DNA of 64,000 bases from Megaleporinus macrocephalus. Its lineage: Eukaryota; Chordata; Actinopteri; Characiformes; Anostomidae. A program made the position numbers and the translations under genes. The stretch's first letter is position 1, and every line of letters begins with the position of its first letter. The notes beneath the pieces were generated by a model. It was not told the origin of the DNA and did no database searches. It saw nothing but the letters and a program-made list of their open reading frames with translations. Shown here one piece after another: positions 12,501 through 23,399 of this stretch. Where the stretch lies: assembly GCA_021613375.1 (NCBI GenBank), contig CM038726.1, forward strand, positions 13,152,253 to 13,216,252, read 5' to 3'.

Positions 12501-15500
12501 TTTCCACTTCATCCAAGATCAGAAAGTTCTTATTGTATTTTATTGACAGATTTTTTACATTTCTGGCTTTTAGTAAAGTTTTATTTGCATACAAAACAAT
12601 CTTTTCTTTGCTGAACCATCTTTTCTCCTTACATCTCTCTCTGTACTGAAATGAAAGCGGACGGAAGCTCTGATGACCTCGATGTTCCTTTGAGAAAGCT
12701 GTTTGAGGATCAGGACCTGGTGAAGCGGCATTGTCTGATGAGCTTGAACTCTGTAAACTGGGCGAGGATTCTGGTACAGCTGGCCCACTTCCTGTATGCC
12801 TACCTTCAGCTGAGTGATGTACAGAAGACTGAGGGGGACTGCCTGCCACATCTGGAGGTGGTGGTGCCCACAGGAGGGGCAGGCAATATAACAGGTACAC
12901 AGGCCTGTATTCAAACACACCAGCTCTAAATGACTGGCAGACTGCTGCTTCATCAGTCTCAGTCATGCACACTGTTTCCATCATGATAAACGTTTCATTT
13001 ACAGGAATAGTTTGGTGAAAAATCTAATGTACACAAATTTCCTCTGAACTATTCCAGTTATTATTAGCATCTAAATACAAGCTGAACAAAAAAGAGCCAA
13101 TGCTTTACAAAAAAAAAGAAGTATCTCCACTTTTCTATATCATTTGAAAACAGGTTTGTTCTTGTTCTTTGTATTCTGTGAAAGTTTTATGAATGAACCA
13201 ATAGAAATGCTCCAAAATCTCTTGAAATAAAACCTTGTTACATCTTTAGCCTTTTAGGGCGTAGCCATATGAAACAATTTCCTAATTGGGTGTTTTGAAA
13301 GTTTTTCTGCCATTAACCACGTCTGGGTGGTAAAACCACATCTCTAACCAATATACACTAGCGAGAGCATTAGAAGACACTGAATAAAGTCTATCAGAGA
13401 GATCAGTTGATTTAGGTTGAGCATAGTGGCTTCTACAGGAATAAAACACACTTTTTATTTATATATAGCTGCACAATGGCATCAAAGCTTTCTATACGCA
13501 CAATATCATTAACTTTTCACATGAATTAATTATGAAAACTATGTGGGACAAACATAAAACGAACATTCAGTAGATTACTGTTGTTTTTTTTGTTTGTTTG
13601 TTTTTTTTTTACTGAGAAATAGCTGGATGAAACGTAAAGCTGGTGAAACGTAAAGACTTAAATATAAATGCCTACAGATGTAAGTGCCCTGTAACCAGAT
13701 ACATCACAGTGTCATCTCTAGAAATTAAGAATAAAATTTAGAAAGAATATATATATATACTCTTAAGTGGAAACGTTTGGACATACAGTGTATATCCAAA
13801 CTAGTCTCACTGAGATTCATGCACTCTTGCACATTCCTCTCATTTTCCATGTTGATTACTGGTAAAAGCTAAAAAATTTGTCAGTGTAATCTTATTTTGC
13901 CAAACTATTCCTTTAATCATTTGTTCTTCACATCACACTAAGTTTCCATATGTGATTGAGATGGTTCATTTGTAAAAAAATAGTTACGTTTGTCGTTATT
14001 TTTCTCTTCTTTTTTTTGGGTTTGTGTTATTGGCTTGTCCGTGCTGTAGCTGGATGCATCGTCAGACAGATGGGAATTCCTTTGAAACTCGTTGCGATGG
14101 TGAATTCCAACGACATAATGCACCGCACAGTTCAGAGTGGAGACTTCTCGATGGCAGAGAGCGTCAAACAAACTTTGGCTCCAGCCATTGATATTCAGGT
14201 GCTCTTAACTTCTATAGCCAAAACAGAATAATAATAATGATTATAATAATAATAATACTAATAATTGTATTTAATATAATTTTTGTATTGATTTTTTTTA
14301 TTGTCTATATCATTGTTTATATTAATAAATCTTTTGTATGTTATACATGCATAACGATTGACGTGGCTCTGTTTAGGACCCTTATAACATGGAGCGCATA
14401 TTCTGGCTGTTATCTGGGAAAGATGGAGCGCTAGTAAAAGACATGATGGAGCAGTTTCAAAGGACTCACAGGCTGTCTGTCCCTGAGACACTTCACAAAG
14501 AGGTCTGTGCTGTTATATATTCTCTTCCGCCTGTAACTCTGTTAAAGACTTCAAAAAATCACATTCTTAAGAGAAAAATTTGAGCAACAAAGAACAATAT
14601 ACATAGTAGACAAAAGTACAATCAAATTCATGGTGTTACTGTTTTTGCTTATGCACTTTTATAAAGCTACGTTGATGAACAGTAAGTCTAGAAACCACAT
14701 AAGCAAGTTTTATTTGATGATATTTGCTGAGTAAATCATGCCGTTTGCATGATGTAAATTGGTGATCTTAAGCCAATGTTGCTTGTTATCTACACTATTG
14801 TATTACACTGCAGCTATTGTGCAAAACCTCACAAACCAAACACAATTAACATGAACATTGAAAATGAGCCTGACAGGTTCCCTTTTAAAAGCCACAGTTG
14901 TGTTCTATGTATCAGTAGGAGATCATTCACAGAAATCTATGGAGAAAATTATTAACCAAGCTTTGATGTACGAAATGTTTTTCCACACCTCCAAATCTCC
15001 TTAACTTACATGTAGCTTTAAAGTTAAGACTATAACAGTCACTTGCAGTGCATGCATGTCTGTCTTGGCTTTCAATGGAAGAGCAAGGTTATCTTCAACC
15101 GCCAGAAAAAGAAAACAGCTGAAGTAAATGGAAGTTAACTTACTGCAGGTGCAAGAATGCTGCACCATTTAAGGTGCAACGGAAAAATCTGTGGCTCACA
15201 GGCAGATTTTTACAAAGCAGCACATGTTTTTTTTCTGTGGTGATGAATACGTACCTCAGTATGTTAGAACATCACCAGACATTTTATTGTCACACTTCTT
15301 CATGCCAACTGTTCCTTTAAACAAAACAAAAGCATGAACTATTTTAGACATTTGGAGCTTAAACGTATATAATCATGTTCATCTCTTTCTGTGTATGTGT
15401 AGTTGTGTTCAGTGTTGTCTTCAGGCTCGGTGTCTGATGAGGGTATATTGGAGGCCATGGTGAGGTGCTGGGAGGAGAATCAGTATTTGGTGTGTCCGCA

Positions 15501-17167
15501 TACTGCTGTGGCTGTCTGGCATCACTACCACACTCCCGTCCACCCTGACCAGAAGAGGTTGAACAAGCACACACACACACACACACATACACAGTGAGGT
15601 CATCCATGTTGATCTTTGTATTATTGTAGCTAAACATTACTACACCTAAACCTCAACCTAAACGTAACCTCAGTGTCTAACAGACTCATCTTTCTGCTCT
15701 ATCAAATTTTACAGAAAATGTGATGTATGGAGAAAACATGTGGTCCACTCAAATATACAACTACAAGAACACACACATACACTCACTCACTGTACACGGC
15801 CTCTCCAAAGTTTACAAAGCATGTTTTCTTTAATGGATTGCAGTAAATTAACATGTAAATTACTAACCAGGTTTATTTTATTATTTTATATTCAACACAT
15901 TAACAAGGCTTACGTTAGTCCAAGCACTATTATGGAGCTTGATTATATACAGTGTATGATTATATAAGTGCCAGGAAGAGGAAAACTCCCTGAAAATACA
16001 CTACCGCTCAAAAGTTTAGGATCACTTTAGAATTTCATTTCATGCTTTCATGATTTTTAAAGAATAAAAATGTTTGTATTAAAGCCTTTTTTTAATAAAG
16101 GCTTATTTTGCATATAGTCCTATTATCAGCAACCCTCAGGCCTAAATCTCCTGGTACAGCCGCCAATCCAAGTTAAGGATGTTAGTGGACTAATTGGTTG
16201 TTAGGACACTCTTGCTCAATTGTGATGCACAGCTGAAAAACATTCTACTAATAAGTGAGCATAAAAGGGAACAACATTCTAGGTTAGTTTAGTATCTGAA
16301 GCATCAGCAGTTGATGGCTTGCTGACCGACTCAAAATGACCAGAAAGAAACAACTTTCTTTAGAGACCCGTCAGTCCATTGTTGTGTTAAGGAAGGAAGA
16401 TACTCCATTGAAAACAAGAAAATTTCACCCAAACTTTTGAGCGGTAATGTTTAATTTAAATTAAAACTACACAGAACCCTCAATAACGAAATATAACACA
16501 ATGTTGTTCAGTGTTTAGTGTGTTCATTCATTTCCTTTATTACAGTTTCTATTCTTTCACTTCTAAAAGAAATCTGCAGAAATATATTCACATGTTGAAA
16601 GTTCAGTCATGAGGTTGAGGTTGGGGTCTGGACTCAGGACTGGCCAGTCCACAGTTCTAACAACTCTGGTAGCTTCTTTATTTGATTAACTTATTACACT
16701 TGTTGTTTTTTGACCTTTTACTATTTTTATCTGGTGTTGATTATCTTATATCATCTTTTCAGGAATATCCCCTGAAAATGAAAACCTTGGCAATTTTTAT
16801 AGGAAATGAAATAAATTAAGGGTGGTCTCTGAATTGTACACAGTACTGCAGTGCGGTAATAGTAGTAGTAAAGGTCCTTATGCATCTTAGGTTGGGGCTC
16901 AAACCAGTCCTTAAAAACTATTGATGTCTGTCTCCCAGGTGCTGCATTGCAACAGCTTCTCCTGCCAAGTTCCAGAAGGCCGTTGAGAAAGCAGGCTTGA
17001 CTCTTGACCTCCCAGAAGCGGTGAGCATGTTGGAGTTGAAGAAAACTCGCTGTAAAGATCTGGGACGGAGGGAGAACTGGGAGGCGGCTTTGAGAGAGCG
17101 CATTGAGGCCATAGCATCTGCACGACAACGTGGAGAGCTGTTCTATGCATCAGCCAAGGTTAACTAA
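8818..17167 (+). CDS. thnsl2: Threonine synthase-like 2 (PLP-dependent phospho-lyase)
   Basis: Eight coding exons: 8818-9040, 10255-10449, 10683-10835, 12658-12894, 14050-14198, 14377-14502, 15403-15557 and 16939-17167. They total 1467 bp and encode 488 aa (human about 484). Exon 1 has the family start ([22 protein letters not shown]). Exon 2 has [12 protein letters not shown], whose lysine (about K113) is the PLP Schiff-base residue. Exon 3 has the phosphate-binding [12 protein letters not shown]. Exon 4 has [11 protein letters not shown] and [12 protein letters not shown]. Exon 7 has [17 protein letters not shown]. Vertebrates do not make threonine; THNSL2 is reported to be a phosphatase/lyase acting on O-phospho-homoserine and phosphothreonine. 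All introns are GT/AG and every split codon closes properly. The exon 4 acceptor has a few purines right before AG and is the weakest border. The gene is tail-to-tail with oxt. Confidence 0.95.
9172..9194. repeat. (TA)n microsatellite at the left edge of the LINE fragment
   Basis: A pure TA run in thnsl2 intron 1. Confidence 0.9.
9196..9650 (+). mobile_element. 5'-truncated LINE (3' end with reverse-transcriptase C-terminus)
   Basis: Encodes the conserved C-terminal tail of a teleost non-LTR retrotransposon protein: [20 protein letters not shown], then [20 protein letters not shown] and [13 protein letters not shown]. It is followed by a 3' region with GGACTAATAAAGG and a terminal ATCTTATCTTA motif. 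An (AT)n run at 9511-9572 interrupts the 3' part. It is inserted in sense orientation in thnsl2 intron 1. The L2/Rex/CR1 type is judged from memory of the tail sequence. Confidence 0.8.
9511..9572. repeat. (AT)n microsatellite
   Basis: About 31 AT units inside the LINE 3' region. Confidence 0.95.
10982..11020 (+). repeat. Partial duplicate of the thnsl2 exon 2 / donor junction
   Basis: A stretch in intron 3 repeats the end of exon 2 and its splice donor (10437-10475). ATCATCCTCGTGGGTAAGCA is identical and the next ~12 bases are similar (CCC..TGTTGA). It therefore carries a copy of the GTAAGC donor without a matching acceptor exon. Confidence 0.6.
13118..13235 (+). repeat. Dispersed repeat family R1, copy 3
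   Basis: Has CTATATCATTTGAA at its left and ATGAACCAATAGAAATGCTC further on, matching copies 4-6. Truncated on the right. Lies in thnsl2 intron 4. Confidence 0.6.
15569..15592. repeat. (CA)n microsatellite after thnsl2 exon 7
   Basis: CA run starting 12 bases after the exon 7 donor GT. Confidence 0.9.
15999..16449 (+). mobile_element. Internally deleted Tc1-like element (MITE-like)
   Basis: The ends match as inverted repeats: CACTACCGCTCAAAAGTTTA on the left and CATTACCGCTCAAAAGTTTG read from the right. A TA precedes the left end. Positions 16336-16434 still encode the N-terminal helix-turn-helix start of a Tc1 transposase ([20 protein letters not shown]), read from its own ATG. The rest of the transposase is missing, so the copy arose by internal deletion. 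It lies in thnsl2 intron 7. Confidence 0.82.
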
Positions 17168-19344
17168 ACACTAATGTTGTTCAAACCCATATAATATCGC
17201 AATAGTTAAGAGGATTGTTTAACATAAAATCACTTTTACCTATAAATCTCATTTTTACTTAATACATAATTAAAGAGTTTTATTATAGTCAATTAAATAC
17301 GTGATTTGTTTATTTTCTTTTATGTGAATCTAACTTCTCCTTGTTTCATGGAGATTTTACTTCAGTGCACTTCACTGGGTGCTTTACTGTTTTATGTGCA
17401 GTTTGTCTCCATGGCTACAGCTTTATGGTGCTCGTTCAGGGGTGGATTTGACCTATTGGACTTTGTATGGAGGCAGTAATGTCCAAAATGATTCTGCTGA
17501 ATGATTCATAGTCACTCAGCCTGCCTCCATGCTAGTAAGGACTTAAGGACCTTAAGGCTTTGTGTGCATTTATAATTAATGCATGTTCATCATGCAAACT
17601 CAAATAGCTTGAATGAAATGGTGATGAACAGCAGCCAGATGAACTGCTTGGTCTTTGAACATTTCCTAGACATTTTTTAAAGTGCACTTGCTTATATGAT
17701 TGGTTTTTATTGGTTTCCAGTTTATATGATTGGGTTCCATAATTTGGCAAAGTATCAAATTGACATGATTTTTCATTTCCAAGACTCGTTTGGCTTTTTT
17801 TAGTTTAGAACTGGAGCTGTTGGCCTAACATTGCCTACAAAGCATTGGCACTCAATGCCCAAAACTTTACTCAACTCATAAACCACATTATACCATATTT
17901 CAGTCAATGTGGTTTAGAACATAGTATGAATCACAGTGAAGTATAAAAACGAAACCAGAGCTTTAAAAACCAAGTAGTTACAAGAGGGTACAGTCATCTA
18001 GGTAGGCATCACTTCTTTCCTGACCATAATTTTGTATAATTTGGCAACACAATCAAATTCGGGTCTTAGACAATTCGTAACACAGTAGGGTAATGTAGGT
18101 GGAGGAGGGCTTACGTATTTAAACTTAAATATCAACATGAAGAAATTTATCAGTTGGATGTTGAACTCACTGGTGGCCCTCTTGCTACAAGTTCCATCCC
18201 CACATCACTGAGGCTCTTGTTAGAATCATAGTTTGAGCCGGAGTCCAATCCTGAAGGTCACGTGGAACAAATTGGTAGACCTGATCCACTTTTACAAGCT
18301 AGACTGGAACAGCAGGTGTGTCTTGCTTGCCGATAGGTGGGCAATAAGGATTGTGTTACAAGATGATGGGCTAGATTTCCAAGGAAGTGTTTCAGGCAGC
18401 TGAGAACAGTGGTTTCTGTGGGAGAGAGTTTCTCCCTCTGGCGTTTACATGCACAAAAAGCTACATAACATACAAAAGGACAGGAAAAAACAGGAAAAGC
18501 ACGATAAGCCCACCTTAATTAGTCTTATAAAGTCTTAAAATAGATAGAAAACATGTGCTGGTGATGTCTTTTTTTTTTACTATGAGGGTTTTAATTTATT
18601 GATGTCCAGACATATTTTAAGGGGTCAGGTATCGGCTAAAAAAAAGTTTATGAATTTAATAAACAACTCTGTTTAACTAATTCAGAATGATTTGCCAAGC
18701 AAAAGTATCTAGCCAATAACAATAAGTAATTCTGAGTCATTTCTATTAGTTCATTTGTCATGAAATGTTGACAAAAGGTAGCTGGTATGATCAAAGCTGG
18801 TATGATATGGTGTTTAGTGCTTTATAAATATGTAACAATGTGGTGATTTGGGCCAACTTTTGGTCCTACATAGATTGTGGAAAACAGAAAATTGATTTGA
18901 GTTGATTTATCCCTAAAGATTTATATGAAAAACTGAAAGTACGTCTCCTGAAATAAGGAAGACTGTAATAAACTAAAAGTTAAATGTTTTCTGCTATTTT
19001 TTATGAAAAATGATTTCTACTTTAATAGCTGTGTCGACTGGAAAATAAATAAATGAAATAAATGGCTACTCTGTTATATTATCCATGTTGACTTGGTTCG
19101 GAAGTAAGTAGAAATCAGACACTGGATCTAATCCAGCTGTATGTAGTCTCTCTTTTTAATAGTTGCAGAAAAGTATAGACAGTGACTGTCAGCAAAATAC
19201 AGGAGCATATTCAGTTCAGATCATTTTTGCATCTAGCATTTTTACTTTACAAAATGTATGTACAAAGGTAGACTGCGGTCTTTCACGGTGGTCATGGCTG
19301 GTGTTTGCTTCTTCTCCCATAACGAAGTTGTCCCTGAATGGAAA
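17168..19344. other. Tail-to-tail intergenic region between thnsl2 and oxt
   Basis: No further gene is seen. Candidate poly(A) signals are ATTAAA at 17268-17273 for thnsl2 and ATTAAA on the minus strand (TTTAAT at 19155-19160) for oxt. The rest is ordinary AT-rich sequence; I do not recognise a repeat family. Confidence 0.4.
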
Positions 19345-22088
19345 CTACTGGTAGGGCCTGTAGGGCTGACCATAACTACTCCAGTGAAGAAGTTTGAGAA
19401 GGAGGTCCTTGCTGTTGGCTGGTTGACTGACAGTGTTGATGTCACTTTCCCCGTCCAGACAGGACTGATCAATGCTGCAACCGTCTGTTTCACACAGCAA
19501 CATAACAAAGAACAGCACAAGATTAGATATGAGTTTCACAGAATATGGAAACTCCAGCTGAATTCTAACCTGTAAGCTTTACGCAAGAAAACTTACTGAT
19601 AATGTGTCATACTATTTATACAGTGTTATCGGAAAACATCAGTAATAACTAGTGACTTATTAAATATTTTAGTATTTATTTTAACAATAATCACTATTCC
19701 AAATTTTGGAAATCACTCTTTCAGTAAAATAATTATGTATGTATGTATGTATGCATATATGTATTATGAGGCTGCCTCCTCAGTTCAAGTCAGGTTAAGG
19801 TTTATTTTTTTAGAACACCTTTTACAACAGTCACAAAGCAGAAAATGTTTACAAAAAATTGAGGTCTAAGCACAAATGAGCAAGCCAGGGTGGCAGTGGC
19901 AAAGAAAGTGTCACACCAGAACCAGACCCAAAAAGCCAACGTGGAAATTTAAAAAAAAAAAATCTTTTAACTTTTTTGTGTTTTTTAAACATATAAATTA
20001 TGAAATAATACATTGTGATTTCTAGCCAGTATCTAGCTAGTAGTTCAGTTTATGCTGTATATGTTAAACAAATTGCTAAAAAAAACTAACAACAGTTATT
20101 TAGTTAACTCATTATTTCCAAATATAAAGCCAATATAAAGTATTTTTAACTATAACATAACTGAAAATACCTTAGTGTTCCTGGGTATATAGTATAATTA
20201 ATACACTTAAAAAACATGTTCAATGTGTCGGGTTACCAGAACAAAAATCTGACCACGCTGCTAAAACAACACATAGGTTTGATGACTTTTGGCCATACAG
20301 CGTATATAAGATATACATAAACTATATACATTTTGACTATTATAAAAAATCCTCATCATGTCTGTTTGTATATATACATATATATGCATGTGTATGCATA
20401 ACACTTTTTATCTTGTCAGTAAGTGTGTTTTTGGTTGGTATGGCATTATGTTAGCACTGACGGTTTTAATAGAACAGAGTGGGTTTGGATTATCCACCCA
20501 GGCAAACACACTGCTTCAAACAAATGTGAGAACTAACTTAAATTCTGTCTATCCCTATAATCCCTGTAATCCCTGTAACATGACTGAACTGTATGTCACA
20601 CCGTATTGTTGTGCAAAAATTACTATACGTATCTATGTAATGTAAAAGTAGTGGATGGGAACGCCCCTAACAGAGACTGACCTGAGTCACAGCAGACACC
20701 TGGAGCAGCACAGCGACCAGCCATAGACCCGCAGGCTTTTCCTCCAGCCTCACATGGAGAGGGAAGGTAGTCCTCCTCCAAACAGCGCAGGGTCTCGGGA
20801 GCCCCCAGCAAGCAGCCTATTCCCTCACTGCAGCAGATACTGGGGCCAAAGCACCGGCCCCTATCTCCAGGGCCACATGCCATACACTTAACCGAGACAA
20901 GACAACATGTTAAAATTATAAGCATAAATAATATTGTGCCAAATGGTTGCATATTTGTGTTCTTTATTTTAACTAAATTTAAGCTTCAGTTCCTTATTCT
21001 AAAAGTAATTTTTGTTTGTTTTCCATTTCCAACACTGTCTGTTGGCCACATAATAGCTTAGCTACAACACTGGTTTATAATAAAGAGCAGGGTTGTATAA
21101 AGTATTGTAAGCTTTGTGCTCTTGCAATAGTACAATGGTACAATATGACTTTCAGATATCTTTTTAGGAGACTAGATCATGGAAAATTAGGTTCTCCGCT
21201 CTTTTTTAAAATACAAGTTAAATGCAGTATGTAAGCATTGCAAAAATGTTTTAAACACAGTCCATATTTAGAAATGTAGCTTTAAAAACTGAAAATTTGA
21301 TTTGGAAATTGGAAAATTCTATATACCCTCCTATTCAGCAACTTAGACTGCGTTTGAAAGAGACTACCGGAGAGAAGAGCTAACAAAAATTACAAAAATA
21401 GCCCAGTAACAAAAATAGAGCTTTAAATATGCTAATACTACTTCACTGTTGTGCTCTGTGCTCTGTTAATGCTATAAAATTAAATATCGCAATGCTCCAA
21501 ATGCAAAACAACAACAACAAAATTTAAATATGCAAATACTGTTGTATTGTGTTTTCCCTCAATTATGTAAAATTCAGTAATGTGCGAACGCATGCTCTCT
21601 GTAGTGGGTGTGTTAACTCAATTTCTCTAACGTCATTTGAGCTGCCAAACACAACTACACAATATAGATTTTAACATTAGACAGCAAAAGTTCTTTTGAA
21701 ACATATTTATAATATATTTTTGTTAAATGTTACCTTTTATAACATGATTGAGGTTGTTTTATAATGTGATTATGATATTTTCAACCATGTCTTTGGTGTT
21801 ATCTCTGTCATTTTTTAAGCATATAAGAAGTATTTTTTATATTTGTTTTTACAGTTATTTAGTTTCCTATTGTTATGTTGAGTGAGGTTGCACAGGAATA
21901 GCATTAGAAACATTTCATTTGCAACTAATCTGTTAAATACTATTACAAATATGAAATGCGGAAACCTGTCGAGGTGGAAAATCCTGTACTGCCCTTTTGC
22001 CTCCAATGGGACAGTTGGAGATGTAGCATGCAGAGCAGACAGACAGCAGACACAGCAAGCAGAAAGCTGAGAATGGGGTTCCCGACAT
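19345..22088 (-). CDS. oxt: Isotocin-neurophysin precursor (fish oxytocin)
   Basis: Three coding exons on the minus strand: 22088-21966, 20886-20682 and 19484-19345 (stop TAG 19347-19345), 468 bp, 155 aa. Residues 1-20 form a signal peptide ([20 protein letters not shown]). Residues 21-29 are the hormone CYISNCPIG (isotocin), followed by GKR for C-terminal amidation and dibasic cleavage. Neurophysin follows, with its cysteine pattern intact: [39 protein letters not shown]. The C-terminus is an extended leucine-rich tail ([11 protein letters not shown]) as in fish vasotocin and isotocin precursors, which lack a separate copeptin. Ser4/Ile8 in the nonapeptide separates it from vasotocin. It is secreted from hypothalamic neurons via the pituitary. 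The exon 1/2 and 2/3 borders are at the family positions. The acceptor before the ATG (GCCTTGCCTCTGCCTCAG|AG) implies an upstream leader exon. Confidence 0.97.
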
Positions 22089-23304
22089 CTCTGAGGCAGA
22101 GGCAAGGCAGAAAAATCAAATTAAGCCAAAATTATCCAATGGACAGTTCATACATCACCCATATAAATTCTTCTTGTATAGCTGATGTTGTGAGGATGGA
22201 CAAGCTATTCTGCTTCACTGTTAAAGTTTTTAAATGTACCAGAATAGTTAAATATCCTGTCAGTGGGACTTTTTAACGTGTATACATAACATTTATTATT
22301 TACACTTCTTATTACATAACATAATTATTTATTCAGTCATTAGAAGTAAATTACACATTCTTAGCTATAACATGACTAAAGTTAAGCTAATTGGAGGAGA
22401 GATCAAGGCTGTTCTTACTGAACTTCATGTTTATGTTGTCTGTCTTACTGAAAAATCCTGCTTCGACGCTTTGAACTAAACTGCAGTCGAGCGCAATCTA
22501 CAAATGCAAACAAATAAAAAAAATGTATACACGTATTTGCTCATATTTTAAATGTATGTGCAATAAATTACCAAAGTCTGTCATGTTTTGAAATACTAAC
22601 TGTTCCAGTTGTTAATATTTACATAAATAGTAATATGAGTACATATGTAGATAAAATGTACATCAAACATACACTACTGTGTACCAAAGCTCTTTAAGAA
22701 TTTATCTTAGCAATATGTGTATTTTCAGTAGTAAGAGCACAATATATCACCAAAGCAGCTGCAAATAATCATAAATACAATATAAAGTAATATAAATATA
22801 TTATTTTGAAAGATGTAAATAATATCTTGTGTGGCAGTTTGAAGAACAAAGATTAGTTTTAGATTTCTCTTGGACTGAAAGTACTGAGTATTCAAAGCAG
22901 GTATTAGGTTATATAAATAAATAATACTGGGTTGTTTCCACAAGAAAAAGCTTGGAAATGTAAAACCACTACTTACTGTATTAATGCTATTTGAATATAA
23001 AACAATAGTTTAACCTAATCAGTGTCATTCTGGTACCATATGGTTGAATATTGTTGACAATAGTTTTAGTTAATTTGCTGAATCATAAATATCCTTCTTT
23101 ATTTTTATTTTTTTTATTTCTACATACAAGGAAACTGCCCATAGTAATTGACCATGAGCTATAAATATCAGATTAGACTGAAAAATGCTGGAATATTTTT
23201 TTAAATTAAACCTCTTTCCAAAGAATTTTATACTAAATTAGAAAGTTTTGTCTGGTACCTTACGTAGCTCAATGTATACATACACATAGAAATATTATAC
23301 TTAC

Positions 23305-23390
23305 TTTGTCAAGCCTGATGACAAGAAATGGCAATGCGGTTCAGTAGTAGACGATCCTCCTTCATAAACCATCAGTAGCACCTTTATATA
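23305..23390 (-). promoter_or_regulatory. oxt: Inferred oxt TATA box and untranslated leader exon
   Basis: On the minus strand TATATAAAGG (23390-23381) is followed about 28 bases later by a plausible start site (near 23355) and a short exon that ends at 23305 with GACAAA|GTAAGTAT. Spliced to the acceptor two bases before the oxt ATG it would give a roughly 50-nt leader and a 1.2-kb 5' intron. Upstream, at 23463-23483, lie GGTCA and TGACC in inverted orientation with a long spacer, resembling nuclear-receptor half-sites. Inferred from motifs only. Confidence 0.5.
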
Positions 23391-23399
23391 CCCCTGCTT

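Noticed and set aside
12487..12984. Long antisense reading frames over thnsl2 exon 4
   Set aside because: They are mirror images of a conserved exon on the other strand and match no known protein.
21815..22105. A separate minus-strand protein (96 codons) over isotocin exon 1
   Set aside because: It is another frame of the exon. The frame from 22088 gives the signal peptide, CYISNCPIG and GKR.
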